A DNA stretch of 64,000 nucleotides from Marchantia polymorpha subsp. ruderalis (GCA_037833965.1 AP031351.1:11792501-11856500), one strand, 5' to 3'; counted from the first letter of the stretch, positions 50,361-62,760 are shown. The notes: generated by a model from the letters alone, not told the origin. Program-made: numbers and translations.

Positions 50361-53300
50361 AAAACTCATGAATCTCAAGAAAACATAAAATTTCTTTATC
50401 AATTCTCTGTGATGAAAATCTAGTCAATCTAATAGTTCAAAAAGGAATAATAAATAAACTGTTCAAATTTTTTTAAATCATATATTGCCATTTATCAAGT
50501 ATTTTTATGAGATCTTGATGCAAAATCACATCATTATCTAAGAATTTTTATTTGAAATTTTTTTTTTCAAATTATATCATCCTTTCGCCAATTTCATTTA
50601 AAAAAATTCTCTTCTTGAATATGCAAATGTTATGCATCAAGTCAATTACTTGTGCACTACAATTTGCAAGCTAGTGTGCTCATCGTCATAAACGGATGTA
50701 AGCATGTACTTCGCTATATAATCTCTATGTTTTGTTTACTATCTCCTCTACAAAGCTCATTGAGCAGATGATGATGCATGTCTACACTTCTTGCTTGCAT
50801 GCTTGTTACTATGTTTCTCTAACGCTTGTTGCAACTTTGCTTTGATGTAAATTATAACAAAAATGCAAGAGAATACTTAAAATTCATAATCAAAGAAACT
50901 CCATGCTGACTAGAAAATACGTGGTTTGTTAACCTTGAGCTGAGTCCATGGAACAACAAGATTGTTAGCCAAAAAAATTTTCAAATCATATATTGTCATT
51001 TATTCAAATATTTTTCTTTTATGAGATCATGATGCAAAATCACATAATTATCTCAGAACTTTTACTTGAAATAACTTTTTCAATGAATATTCTGGTTGAA
51101 AAGTTTCATGCTTTTTCTACAATTTTTTCTTTAACTGTTTTTATCATTTTAGAATCAAATTATATAAATTCCGATAAAAACATGGCCAATTTTTCTTTCT
51201 TCCTGTCATTATTCCTTAATCAAAAAATCTTGATAAATCTTTTCATTATTCCTTCAATAAAATACATAAAGGATTTTCATTTCCGTTTTTTATTATTATT
51301 GGAAATTCAACTCAAATAATCTAATACAACACAGACATAACAAATGTCATTTGAAGATTATTTATTGATGAGAAAATGAATTATATATCTCTACACAAGA
51401 TTATCATAGCTCTACCTACTCATCTAACACAAGATGAATTTCATCTTATCAAAATCTTTCCAATCATCTAATGATACTTTTCATCTTCAAATTGAGATTG
51501 ATTAAGTGTAAGTCAACTTTTTTGTCTGAGAAAGAAATTCATCATCCAAAAACTCAATGAAAGATTCAAGGAATGATTTTACATCCATTGAATTCCACCT
51601 TTAGTTTTGATTGCTCCAAAATTTTCATAGTGGATTACATTTTGATCTTCAAGTAAATAAGATCATACAAGTTGAGGCTTTAGTTCTCTCAAGAATCTTT
51701 ATTTTCTTTAATCTTTGTTACGTTGAAATCAAATTACAAGTTTATATTACCTTTCTCACAATAAAGACATATATTGAGTTTGTTTCTTGGAGAAGTATTC
51801 ACTATACTTTTTTTAAAATTCACCCCAAAGATTTTTGTGTTGGTATTAGCATATACTATAACATCTAGATTTTTAATAACTTTGGATTTTCTAATTTTTC
51901 AATCAAGTCAATAAAATACATTGGAAAAAATATTATAAATACTCAAATATTTTTCAAAAATTAATATTTTTATGATAATGTATTATGAAACAAAAAATCT
52001 TTTCACTCTGATGTATATATAACTAAAATTTAGAACATATATATGTTTCTTCATAATTTCTATTAAAGCTTAACCTTACAAACATACATAATTGTATGAT
52101 GTAAACATGATCTAAATTATTACTAATCATTATTGCAGTATATGATTATCCAACTGTGCATTTTGATTCAAGCAACCGAACACTTGGATGAGTAAAATGA
52201 CATCTGCACATACATAATATTTAATCAAATCAGAATGATTTTTTTCTGTATGATATTATTGAAATTTTTTTTATTCATAGAATAACATATACAGGTTGAA
52301 ATTGATATGTCAATTTTATGTACAGCATTCTTCCATAACTATATTATGGATGAATCTCAATAAAACTTGATGCAATATGTATATATATTTCTTTTTAAGC
52401 AATTTAAATTATTCCAAAGTTCAAATTGAACTAAAATCATCATTTTCATTGCTCAATTGGTGCCATATTATTTCTACACGTTATGCAATTATATTTTTAT
52501 TTCCCCAAATCATCAACAAAACATTTAGGGAGATGACTAAATTTTGAGCATAGTAGAATTGAAAGAAATGTTGCAAATTTAGACCTTATAAGTAGGTTTT
52601 AGCATTGATGGTATTACTAGCTATTGCATTAGATTGTTCATTTTTGGTTTATTATCCTTGCAGTAGAAAAAAATTGGAGTTTTTTAAATGTAAGACTGCT
52701 TAAAGATAATTTTCACACAAGAGTGACAGAATTTATTAGGGAAAATGCACATCTCAAAGTTTAACATTTATACCCTCAGGAAAATAGATTACTAGGGATA
52801 GAGAACTAATCAATTAAGCCCACTTCATACATGTGATATAGGATAAATATGAAAAAATGATTCATTAAACAACCTACTAAAGTGCCTACGCACATTAAGT
52901 GAGAAGGTTTTCTCTTCGTTTTCATTATCTATCTCACCAACCTTTTCATGAGATAAGACACTCGAATACTTGTCATGTCGAATTTAAGTACGAGTGATGA
53001 TGACACATTCTCAACCATGCAAAACTAGGATGTATTATTACCTAACTCAGTCAAAAACATTGCTCATTTACACATAATTGAGTGACCTTGATTACTGTGT
53101 CGAAAGCTGGTTCTGGGCGGTGGAATCTCGAGCTAACCGCATCTGAGGCAGTGTACAAAACTTCTTCGCACTTTAACCCGAGTGCTCTTGCACACACGTC
53201 TCTCACACGTGAACGAGATAGGAAGATTTTCAACTTTTCATCTATTGGATAAACGCAGACTGGGCAACAGATTTCCGACATCAGTGTAATGAGACGTCTT

Positions 53301-53798
53301 TCTGGCATACAACAGGTGAAAGATGGTACATAGACTACGCTCCGAGAGAGGAAATGCATTGCGAATGGACCCCTACCAACCTTCGCTTACTCGGCATAAT
53401 GTCGGCATCAGAGGACGAGTAGACCAACCTTGGCTTACTCGTTGAAAGATGCGGTAACATACAAAGTGACAAGTTAAAACAGCTCAATCCTGAAATGCTT
53501 TCTATTTTGCAGATCTAGGGATAATTCACAGCGACCCAATGAACTCCCTCATACATTGCACTTTTCCGAGTCTGAAAAACTTCGCAAAACTTTGCTCCCA
53601 CTTGATCGGAAAGTGTCTGAGCTAACTAGTCTAAGCTGCTACAAATTGTACATGTTCAACATGAAACGTCATGAGCATAATAAGATAGTCCTCTAAAATA
53701 CTGCTAAATCACACGAACTGACCTCGCGCTTCATATCCAGAAAGTAAAATTAAAAATCCCCCGTACAGCGTCGGAAACACCGCATCCTCGGCCATTTC
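50361..53798. other. very AT-rich intergenic block
   Basis: No recognisable gene. Holds a direct repeat pair (50466-50575 and 50976-51078). The - frame at 53051-53359 (102 aa) is not like any family I know; it lies in the probable 3' flank of the FAM32A-like gene. Confidence 0.45.
50466..51078. repeat. direct repeat pair of about 105 bp, 510 bases apart
   Basis: Both copies share tcatatattg.catttat, tttttatgagatc.tgatgcaaaatcacat and attatct.agaa.tttta.ttgaaat, with small indels. They look like an old local duplication. Confidence 0.6.
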
Positions 53799-54239
53799 CT
53801 ATCCTGGTCCCACCTTCGGGATGTCATAATGCTCACTCAAGTTTGCTAAATACTGATTAAACTCCTCAATCTTTTGTCTATGTGATTTACTCGCCACCTT
53901 GGCAAGACGGCGTGTCTCTAATTCTATTCTCTGCTCATCGTACTTCTTCTCTGCAGGTGTCCGATGATCCTCATATACAGCAAGTTGTCTATCATTACTT
54001 CCTCCTCCTCCTCCTCCTCCTCCTAATCCTTGTACCTCCTGGTCGTCATGTGCCGGAGATTCCCTTTTCTCCTCTGCGTCTGACCCATGTTCTAATTCCT
54101 CCTTTTCCTTCAGTTGGAGAAGCTTCTGCTCTATCGACTCCTTGCTCTTCTTCTTCTTCTTCTTCAATCCGCCCGCTTTCACATCCAACGCCTTGCCTTT
54201 CAGCTTCAACTTGCCACCGATAACATTATTGTAGGACAT
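53799..54239 (-). CDS. FAM32A-like protein (DUF1754), spliceosome-associated
   Basis: Single - strand coding exon of 146 aa starting at ATG 54239 (MSYNNVIGGKLKLKGKALDV). Features in order: the KLKLKGKALDV motif shared with animal FAM32A, a Lys-rich nuclear-localisation stretch (GGLKKKKKKSKES), an acidic Lys/Glu coiled segment, a Gly-rich linker of eight glycines, then the conserved end: RTPAEKKYDEQRIELETRRL, KVASKSHRQKIEEFN and LSEHYDIPKVGPG. Human FAM32A acts as an exon-ligation factor in the C* spliceosome, where its C-terminus reaches the active site; the same role here is inferred from the conserved end. Length is slightly above the animal protein because of the Gly linker. An in-frame ATG 45 bases upstream (54284) is less likely, because tttgtcag just 5' of the chosen ATG looks like the acceptor of a 5' UTR intron. 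Confidence 0.92.
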   Translation of the reverse strand: MSYNNVIGGKLKLKGKALDVKAGGLKKKKKKSKESIEQKLLQLKEKEELEHGSDAEEKRESPAHDDQEVQGLGGGGGGGGSNDRQLAVYEDHRTPAEKKYDEQRIELETRRLAKVASKSHRQKIEEFNQYLANLSEHYDIPKVGPG

Positions 54240-57233
54240 TGTCGACAAACCTGACAAAGAGAGCATAACAATTAGTCCCCTCACCTAATCTCAAACAGCA
54301 TATCAGCTGTGTATTGCTCTGCCCGCATACAATCTGATGAGAAAAAGACGATTTGGACTATAACTAATCGTGTAGAACTAAATTTCAGCAAATCGATGCT
54401 TTCCAATTTATATTAGTGTGGAGATACACATGGCCATCGACTATGTGTTCTACAATAAGAAAACATCACAACCATGCGGGAAAATAGCCAAGATATCTGA
54501 CGTAAAAACCATAACCCTAAATATAGAAAGCTATCCAGGACTTTTGAGAAGAACATCTCGGATGGACTCTGGAATTCTTTGCTATTCGCAAAAAGACTGA
54601 ACCTTGGAATTACTACGATATTTTAGTCCTCGACATAACTCCCTTTTCAGTACATTGACTCCAGATTCGACGAAGGTATAGGTCTCATGTCTACACTTGA
54701 TCGCGCCTGCTTGAGCAGAAATTCATTTTACTCACTACCGAATAGTACCAAGAAACAGTGTGAAGAATTCAATTCTTCCCCAAGAAAACTACACACACCA
54801 CTATTCAGTACCTACAACGCAGTTTTTCTGCCAAACAAGCAAAACAATTTATTATCAAAACTCCCCATTCAGCGAAACAAATACCACAGAAAAAGTCCAC
54901 TTCACAAAGCAAAGCGCGAAGAATTTTTTGGACTTCGATCCAAGGTGCGGTTCAAATCTAGAACAGCGCCTTGAGGATCTATCCCACCTGCCCTACAAGA
55001 AACCATGAGGAGAAATTCTGCGGACACGTTTTCCATTCTGAAAATATGACACCCTGCGAGTTTATTTCACCTCCCTAAAAATGAGACTCTCCGGTTTCAA
55101 AGCCCTAATTTCCACAAGCTAAAATGGAACCGCCATAAATTGCATCAAGTCGTTCACGTAGAGAGATTTTCCAGCTCTTTCAATGAATGTATAATATGAC
55201 GATCTGCAGGACTTCGCACAGCACTTATAGCACGAAAAGCAAAGAAACATTTGTAATATAACAATGCCCCTGAGGCATTAAGCGTCTGTGCGTGCCCTCC
55301 CCCAACGACTAACTAGGTTAGAGTGCAAAATTTTAAAGTCCATAAAAATTTGGAAGCTTAGGGCATTACACAAGACTCTTTCCAAACGCCGAAAGCGATA
55401 CAAAATACACAAACACGAAGAAAGGGCAATATAAACCTAAACCCACAGCACGGTCGCTGTCTTCCTTTGCTCTGAGCTGCGTAAACTCGCAGAGTCGTCC
55501 GGAGAGGAACTAAAACCAGCTTTCGACTGCCGAGAATCGCATCCACAACCCTGGCAGCTTCTGCGAGGCCCGCCCGCGACGGCACTTTGCTCCGGCGATT
55601 TGTCGGGTCGAATTTCTGCTCTCGCTGCGTCTGCCTCCGAAGCTGCTCGTGCGAATGCGAACCTCCTCTCGGCGTCGCGATCGAAGCTCCGCCTCGTGCG
55701 AGAGCGCGGAAGCAATTGCTGAAGCAGGGGCAGCCTTCGAAGGATGAGCACCGCTGCGGAACACTGTCGAGGCTCTCCACAGAGTCCACGTCGAGCTCTC
55801 GGCATCCCCTTCCCCAACGAAGTGTCATTCCATCCTCCAGGCGAGGATGACTTGGAACGACAGGTCCGAGTCATCGTGCCACTTTGGAAAGTCCACCGAG
55901 TGCCATGTCACGGAGGTGAGGTGGCACTCTCTGCACCGGCGTAAAACCCATCCAGTTCCCCATCCCTCATCGAACGGCCAGCCTGCGTTCCGGTGGTCTA
56001 CCCGCCGCCGAGTCGGAACGAGAGGAAGGGTAAGCCGAGGGTACGGGAGTACACGTACGACATGTTTGGATGGCGATGCGATTGGAGTCCCGCCCCGTGT
56101 CACCCGGAGGACACGTAGGACATGGCCCGTGTCCCCCGTCCGGTTTGGCGCTGGATATAGAGGTGCCCAGTTTGTGAGTGCGGTAAGTAAGTTACGGGAG
56201 AGTGTTCCAAAAGGTCTATCCAGTCAGTCAATGGACGGACGGACAGACCGCCGAATGATGGGGAGAAACGGATGTACGTGAGGATTGGATGGATGGGAGG
56301 AGACGTTGGAACCACCTGTGCAGAAGAAGAGGCGAGGACGCTTTGGTAACTGCCCGGCGCGGGGCGGGGGCTGGGGTTGGGGTTGGGGCTGGGGCTGCCC
56401 CGGGGGTTGGGGGGGGGGGGGGGGGGGGGGGGGAATGTCGCCAACCGCTTTTCGAAGGGAGGCTGTCGGGGTCCACGGAGCGTCTGCTGCCTGCTCTGGG
56501 CCTGTCGCGCGTTGGAAGGAAGCGCCCCCTCGCTTCGCTGCCCGAGCCAAACCGAAGCCCGCAAAGACCCCTTGCCTTTCAACTCCCGCCCGCCCGCGCC
56601 CGCCTCCGCCTCTGCTCGGGGCGAACCGGTGCCCCGTGCCTTTGCCTCCTTTGCTTGTGGAAGCTCCGCGAGCTGTCCCATCGCCCGCAAACCTCGGCGC
56701 CTGTGTCTCTCACTCCCTGTCTGTCGTCTGCGAGCGAGGGGCCCCAAGGAATGAGTCGAGTCGAGTCGGGCGCCCGGAGGCGGATGGAATGGAATCGATC
56801 CAAGTGAATGGGAGCGGAGCGAATCGAATCGAATTGAAGTGAATTGGATTGAATTCCTTGCGGAAGCGCGCACCACCTTTGTCGTGGATCGCCGTGATCG
56901 GTCGTGGACGGTGGGTGCGTTGCAGAAGCGTGGAACTGGTGTCTCAGTGGTCGCTCTCCGCTTCGAGTTCGCAGTGTGAGTGAGTTCGTCAACCCGCGGC
57001 GTCAGATTGCTTGCTGCCGAGCGTGACTTCTTCCTCGTTCGTCGAAGTGAGACTGGTCAGAGGAGCCTGGGATGAAGCGGATGGTTCGTCGGTCGTGAAT
57101 TCGGCGAGTCTCGGGCTGGTGGTGAAATCTGTGCTGTGCGAGAGCAGAATTCGTCGTCGACTCTGCCGGATGGCTTGAGGTGAAGGGGAAGGGGAAGGAG
57201 AAGGAGAAGATGTGAGCGAGCAGCGGGGGAATC
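54240..57233. promoter_or_regulatory. divergent promoter region between the FAM32A-like and RWP-RK genes
   Basis: About 3 kb separates the two divergent starts. The FAM32A side (to about 55350) is AT-rich and probably contains a 5' UTR intron. 55350-55900 is GC-rich with long but featureless - frames (55358-55828, 55437-55874). The RWP-RK side is very GC-rich, with a G-rich tract (56361-56433), gaatc-type repeats near 56815-56860 and a purine-rich leader just before the ATG (57181-57210). Confidence 0.45.
56361..56433 (+). repeat. G-rich tract with potential G-quadruplex and a 25-base G run
   Basis: Five or more G4/G5 tracts separated by ct or tt (as in ggggttggggttgggg) are followed by an uninterrupted run of 25 G at 56409-56433. 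It sits about 800 bases upstream of the RWP-RK start codon on the coding strand. Confidence 0.85.
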
Positions 57234-60200
57234 ATGATGCCGGCGGCGGCAGCAGCAGCAGCAGGTAAGGGTTTTGTCCCAGGCAGCCCACCTCCGGCCG
57301 AGAAAGTGAAGTTCACAGTGTCGGTGCGCGGCCACCAGTGGAGCTCCGCACGGCATGTCTCAGAAACGCTGCAGGAGTTCGCCAGAGTCATCCAGGTACG
57401 TCCTCGTCGATGAATTTGGCAATCCGGCCCCGAATTGCGCCCATTCGAGGACAATCAGTGAGAGATGTGAATTTCCGTTATTTGCGACCGCCTGCACAAC
57501 GGATCCGCTCTCACCTCGCAGCGATGGCGGGCGGGCGAGCGAATGGTCAGTGCAGGCGCAAGCTAACGGGAGGGAGGGATGTCGCGTGCAGAAAAATGCT
57601 CGACGCCTGGTCTTCATCGGCGAGAACGACAGCATCCAGCGGCTACAGCTGGCCAAGGCGGACGGATCCGAACCCGAAGAATTGGACGTGGACGCGACGC
57701 TGGAAGATGTGATCATATGCATGGGCAACAAGCATCTGGTGGCCATCATTACGCCCGCCGGCAAGCCCAGCGGCAATGGCCGCCCCGAAGCCGCGAATGA
57801 GAAATTGGGGCCGACGTCCCCGATGGCTGTGTCCAGCCATCACCAGAAGCCCAAGCTTCGGAAGGACGTAGCCAGTTGCTATGCCCTCCCAGCGACCCCC
57901 GCAGCTCTGACTGCCGAGGATTCCGACCTTGCCACCTTCGGGCTCGCGTCCCGAGTGCCTCCGTTCAAGTCGAACTGTGAGCCGCCTGTGCGAGGCCTCA
58001 AAATCACCATCCCCTCCTCAGACCCGATCCCTGCCGCCTTCCACGACGAGAGAAATGTGTTCGGGCAGGACTCGGGCCTGGACCAACGACCGCCCGTCGT
58101 TCCCCAGGCCCCGGCCCTGGCGCCAGCCTCAGCCTCGGCCCCGGCCCCGAGAGCGAGCGCCTTCATTGGGGAGATCCTCAGCAGCAATAACAATAACAAT
58201 GCATCGATCCCGGGAGCAGTCTCGAGCTCCATCTCCACCCCCAGCCCGGCAGAGCTTGCCCACTTTCTCGTGAAGGGATCGTCTCTGCCTCTGAGCCGAC
58301 CGAGCGGCGGCATGTGCCTGAACAATCCGATGTACCCGCCGTGTCACAGTGCCGGGTTCCAGACCTTCGCATCGGCTCTCATCAGTCGACTGCCGGTGAA
58401 GGCTGCGAGCAATGCAGCTTGCCCCTCGCCCCAGCCCAACATCGCGCTGCTGGTTCAGTTCCTGGCCTCGCAGCTGCGAGCCTTCATCCCCGTTAGTGGA
58501 GCCCAGTCCTCGCCGAACTCGGCCCCGCGCTCTCCCAGCGGTGCCCGCAGCAAAGCTTCCACTGTTGAGGTCGTTCCTGTTGCCACCAAGCCTGGGGACA
58601 TGAGTCGCTGCCAGACTGGAGATAAACCTTCGGAGAGGCCTTGTTCCAAAGAGTTCCGTGAGGGCCCCGACACTGAATCGCCTAAGCTAGCATCCGATCA
58701 CGTGAAGGCCTCTGTCAGCGAGTCTCACGAAAAAGATGACTCCTCGTCCTCTGCTAATGTAAACACCACCGCAGCACCATCGAGTGATGGCCTTGAAAGT
58801 GAGACCATGCAGGACAGATCAGAGCTTATTTTCCTCGTGAATAGAAGAAGCAAGACGGTGGGCACTAGTAACCTCATCCTGACCTCTCAGCCCGGTACAT
58901 TCATTCCTGCTTTATCTTAATCGCCCACTCACAAATTGCCTCAGTAAATCAAACTTTCGTGCCACAGGCAGTTATCACCACCGATGATTGTGAGTACCTG
59001 CGGAACCCTTGATGTTCAGTAGGGAATCAGCCATTCAGTCGTTCTCGTTTTTCTTCTTATGCATCCATCTGTTGTACCTTTTGATTCTGGCAAATGTCTT
59101 CGATCTCCCATCCCCCAGTGCACACTGGCAAAAACCGCCTGTTGGGAGATGTTGTAATTCTAGAAGGCATAGCGCGCTCTAGCTCCACAAGCAATGTTGT
59201 AACGGATTTTCGCAGATGGTAAGACCGGTTCAATCGGGTCAAGGTGTGGCCTCAGATGTCAAATTCTTGCCAGATAACTTGAATTTCAAGGCGCCTGCTT
59301 GTTGTTGCAGGGTGTGGGAACACATCATCTGAAGCTGTCAGATCTATCGGCGTACTTTCATCTTAGCGTCGTGGATGCAGCGAAAAAGCTTGGAGTCTCC
59401 CAGACCACATTGAAGAAGGCGTGCCGCAAGTTCGGTCTCAAACGGTGGCCAGGACGCAAGGTAAATCGTGGGTCGTGCTCTTTACTGCAAGTGTTCTCCG
59501 TTCCTTCCCCGGTCGATATTCTTTTCCATAATAGAACTCGGCGCATAGTCAGCTCAAACAAAGAGTCACCAATATCAGATCTTCAGGCTTCTGAAAAGTT
59601 GAATATAGACTCATCGCTGTACGTGCACATTTTAGCTGCTCCAGGCGAAGTTATGATGAAAGTGGGGGCCTCGGCTGGAATGTCTACGGGAGGGCACTCT
59701 CTCCGCAAACTTCACGCCTGTACTGTTGTTATATTGCAGGTTCGAAGTTTAGAAAGCACCATCCATGGGCTCGAACATACCATAGCGGTTGGACAAGGGG
59801 CGGGCATGGAAGAATTGACTGAGGCATATATGAGATCGGAGGTTTCTAAGCTACAGCAAGAAATGGACCAACTTGTGCATGGTACTCCCCCCCAGGTAAG
59901 CCATGAGTGTTCGTGTCTTCCGACTGACAGTTGCCAGAAATTTTCTGAGTCTGATTGCCAAACTGCGACCAAGAGGTCACTGCCGGGCACATTGTCTTGC
60001 GTAGGCAATAGATCTCATTCACGTGTGTGGACCGCGTGGAAAGTGACGATAAACACCTTTTGACAGCGTGTTTGTGTCTCCTTACAGCAGCATTCACCAG
60101 TGGCCAGAACAGCAGATTTGTACAAAAGGCTGTACTCCAGAGGATGGAGGTCTAAGTACCACAGTTCCTGCGGTCGATTCGATCTGGACCTCAATATGGA

Positions 60201-60618
60201 CAGTAGAGATAGTGAAGGGATCCTATCCTTCACTCACAGGAAAAGCATAGAGGAGGTGAAACCTGCGATAACAAGGTCGAAAACTGACCATGTAGGTCCA
60301 ACATCACAGGAAATGGAGACTAATGGTAACACGCCAATGGCATCTCTCTGCAAGGACGATTCCTTAAGTCAGACAGGCAATGGCCTTACTGACAATATCC
60401 ATGACAATGCTAGTTCTTTCAGCAAAGGGGTTCAACTGGAACTTATGAACACATCGACACCCGACACTGCTGTGGATTTTGTGGCATCTGGCAATCGCAT
60501 TAGAACTCAGAAACTAGAAGAACTTCCTGTAGATGTAGAAGTGATTGAGTTGGACAGAGAAAAGGACTTGACAACAGAGAGATGTCCAAAGCGGCACAAG
60601 GCTGAGACCATTACCTAA
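57234..60618 (+). CDS. RWP-RK domain transcription factor with long disordered N-terminal part
   Basis: Model: exons 57234-57395, 57592-58857, 59311-59460, 59740-59895 and 60088-60618. Total 2265 bp, about 754 aa. The N-terminus has an Ala run (MMPAAAAAAAGKG) and conserved-looking KVKFTVSVRGHQWSS and ARRLVFIGENDSIQ. About 300 residues rich in Ser/Pro/Ala follow. Exon 3 encodes the RWP-RK helix: LSDLSAYFHLSVVDAAKKLG, then TLKKACRKFGLKRWPGRK. Exon 4 is a heptad-like coiled coil (VRSLESTIHGLEHTI), usual after this domain. The last exon is acidic with a basic C-terminus (CPKRHKAETIT). RWP-RK factors bind DNA in nitrogen or egg-cell/gametophyte programmes; this one lacks a PB1 domain, so it is not NLP-like. 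The exon 2 donor (before gtgggc at 58858) is a phase-compatible guess; another lies after 58836, and unspliced the frame stops at 58920. Confidence 0.85.
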
Positions 60619-61046
60619 TGGCTGAAATTTTTTGAATATATAACATGGTAATTCAGTACAACTATTTTCTAATGTCAAATTGTTTTTCCATGACAATGAC
60701 ATCCCCATAATTCATGAACCCATCGACTACTATCAAGCGCAAGGAGCAACAAGTGTACTTGGACGACATCCAGTCATAAGTAAAATAAATATATAAAATC
60801 TTAACCTCGCCATAAACCACATAACTGGACGATGGTAAAATACCCAAAGTTTTAGACCTTTATACATGTATTTGAAGGCTTCTTAGTCAGATTCCAGTTT
60901 CTGTACACTGTATCTTGACCACTTTCTGCAGACTATCAGGCCTGCTCTGCCAACCAGAATGCATAGAGAGGCTTAGTACCAAATATATGGAGTATAAATC
61001 GGCGGAAGTGTTGACTTCCAAAATTCCGTAAACGTGCACAGCAAAC
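60619..61046. other. convergent 3' flanks
   Basis: AT-rich spacer between the stop of the RWP-RK gene (+) and the stop of the PYROXD2-like gene (-). It should contain both 3' UTRs; nothing else is seen. Confidence 0.5.
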
Positions 61047-62760
61047 CTACCTTCCCATATCCTGCAAAACCACGTTAGCCGCATTTCTTCCTGGAGCTCC
61101 CATCACACCTCCTCCAGGATGTGCACCGGCACCACAGAGATACAACCCAGCCAGTGGAGTTCGATAATGGGCCCTAATAAACACACAGCAACTGGTCAGG
61201 CATTGTAAAAAGAGAACGACGTACTGCATTCATGCATCAGAACCATTATCTGCATGCTGTTACGCTTCTCAGTGACGTCTGTGGTTGGTGTCATATTTGG
61301 ACGGCTTCTGCGGATTGTAAATTGAACGACGAGTTCCAGACATCTTTTTGTCCTACTCTGTGCATTCCAATGGTGTGCGAGTACAAGCGAGAAGATGTCT
61401 TCGACTCGGTTGACGCAACACAGCAAAGTATTGTAATCATGTTCCTCAGAGCTATAAGACTCTGTGTTCCCTCATCCTGCTGAAGTAGATAGTAGGAGGT
61501 GATTATATTATAGAAATAATTAAGTATGTTTAGGGGTCTACCTTCATCAAGGAAACGCTTCCTTGGTGAAACCAACGAGTAAAATGAAATGGAGTAACAG
61601 AGAAATGGGGTTAAGGACTCACCAGCCTTTGATGGGACGAAGAAGAAAGAGGGCATCCAATCCCATTTCTCCATGGAAAATATTCCCACCTGCTTTTCCC
61701 ACACGTACATTATGAGTCCAGATGATCAAGCGAATTGCTGAACTATCAAATAATTCTATTTTAGCTGCAATCCAGCACTCCTGCACATTTTTTCCACCAA
61801 GAACTGTGATGCAAATGCGTACAAGAATTAAACGAACATTGCGGTTGCTACGTTCTCACGCGACACACATCATAACTCACAATTAAATTCCAGTGTTTGA
61901 AGAGGCCAGGAAAGATGTTACCTGTGAGACCAAAAATCCTCTCCAGATCAGGTGGTGTGAGCATGTCATAACCTACAATAGATGAACTGAATCCAGGAGC
62001 GTACTCATCCACTATAGAAAAACATTTCTTTGCAAAGGCTGCCTGTGGAAGAGAACTATGTTAGAGAGCTCATATCGATGTATCGACATGCGGGGACATG
62101 ACCTTACGAAGGACCCCCAAGCCCGAAAATACGACCTGATAAGCAGCATTATTTCAGTGCCTAGGATAAATAAAGCACGACAGCATTTCTCTACGTGAGC
62201 AACCAATGGAGCTGAGTTAACGCAAAACATACATAAATGTCCAGTGTTCATACTTTGTGAAAAAATGCTCTGAAGGAGTAAGTTTCGCTATCCGATCCTG
62301 CTGGACATTTCTATATCTATGTTGTACACATTCAAAACTTAGTTACTCACTCTAGTTTCCTGATCTTGCCAGCTTCCTTCTGCCAGATGAAAAGGTGTAT
62401 ACTGCACGAACATGTTGATGACATGCTTTCCTAAATGTGTCACATTTAGGAAAGCATACCACTGCCATTCAGATAATTTGAACGCAATAACCAAAAAGAA
62501 TTGCCAGACCTTCAATTACAAATGGTATATGCTCTGCAATCCCCTTGAGGAGAAACTGATCAGTTTCGCACTTGATTATGTTAATTACATAAGAAGACTG
62601 AACTAAGGATCAACAGCATGTACTTCTTGAGTTTCAAACTCACGCACCAGGAGGAGCGATCGTAGGGTCCACTGCGGATGGAATAGTAAGTTCAATCAAA
62701 GGTCTTGCTGAAGGTCGTCCGTTTAGAGCATCTTTGTATGCCTCGTCAAGTTCCTGCATA
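61047..62760 (-). CDS. PYROXD2-like FAD-dependent oxidoreductase, C-terminal exons (5' part not found)
   Basis: Five - strand exons in consistent phase: 62648-62760 (or from 62753), 62351-62430, 61922-62042, 61623-61689 and 61047-61173. They encode the last ~170 residues of a phytoene-desaturase-like flavoprotein: [70 protein letters not shown], and the family's most conserved end, [19 protein letters not shown], which binds FAD. Human PYROXD2 matches throughout; that protein is mitochondrial, and its substrate is not settled. The N-terminal FAD-binding exons should lie beyond 62760, probably past the right edge after an intron holding a copia fossil. A good donor (gtaggt) overlaps the stop at 61047-61049, so a further 3' exon is possible, though the human protein also ends about here. 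Confidence 0.9.
62423..62457. repeat. perfect inverted repeat across a 3' splice site
   Basis: atgctttcctaaatgtg (62423-62439) and its exact complement (62441-62457) are separated by one base. The PYROXD2-like exon 62351-62430 begins inside the left arm, so the acceptor AG is within the predicted hairpin. Confidence 0.9.

Noticed and set aside
50993-51868. AT-rich frames of 85-108 aa rich in Phe, Ile and Asn
   Set aside because: Composition simply reflects AT-rich DNA, with no family resemblance.
55358-55874. Overlapping - strand frames of 145-156 aa in GC-rich DNA
   Set aside because: Two frames are open at once, with Ser/Arg-rich chance-like sequence and no family resemblance. They lie in the probable leader/promoter of the FAM32A-like gene.
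57355-57591. Start of the RWP-RK protein at 57355 in one continuous 521-codon frame
   Set aside because: The ATG at 57234 in another frame encodes KVKFTVSVRGHQWSS and ends at a good gtacgt donor. Splicing to 57592 keeps the downstream frame, so 57396-57591 is intron.
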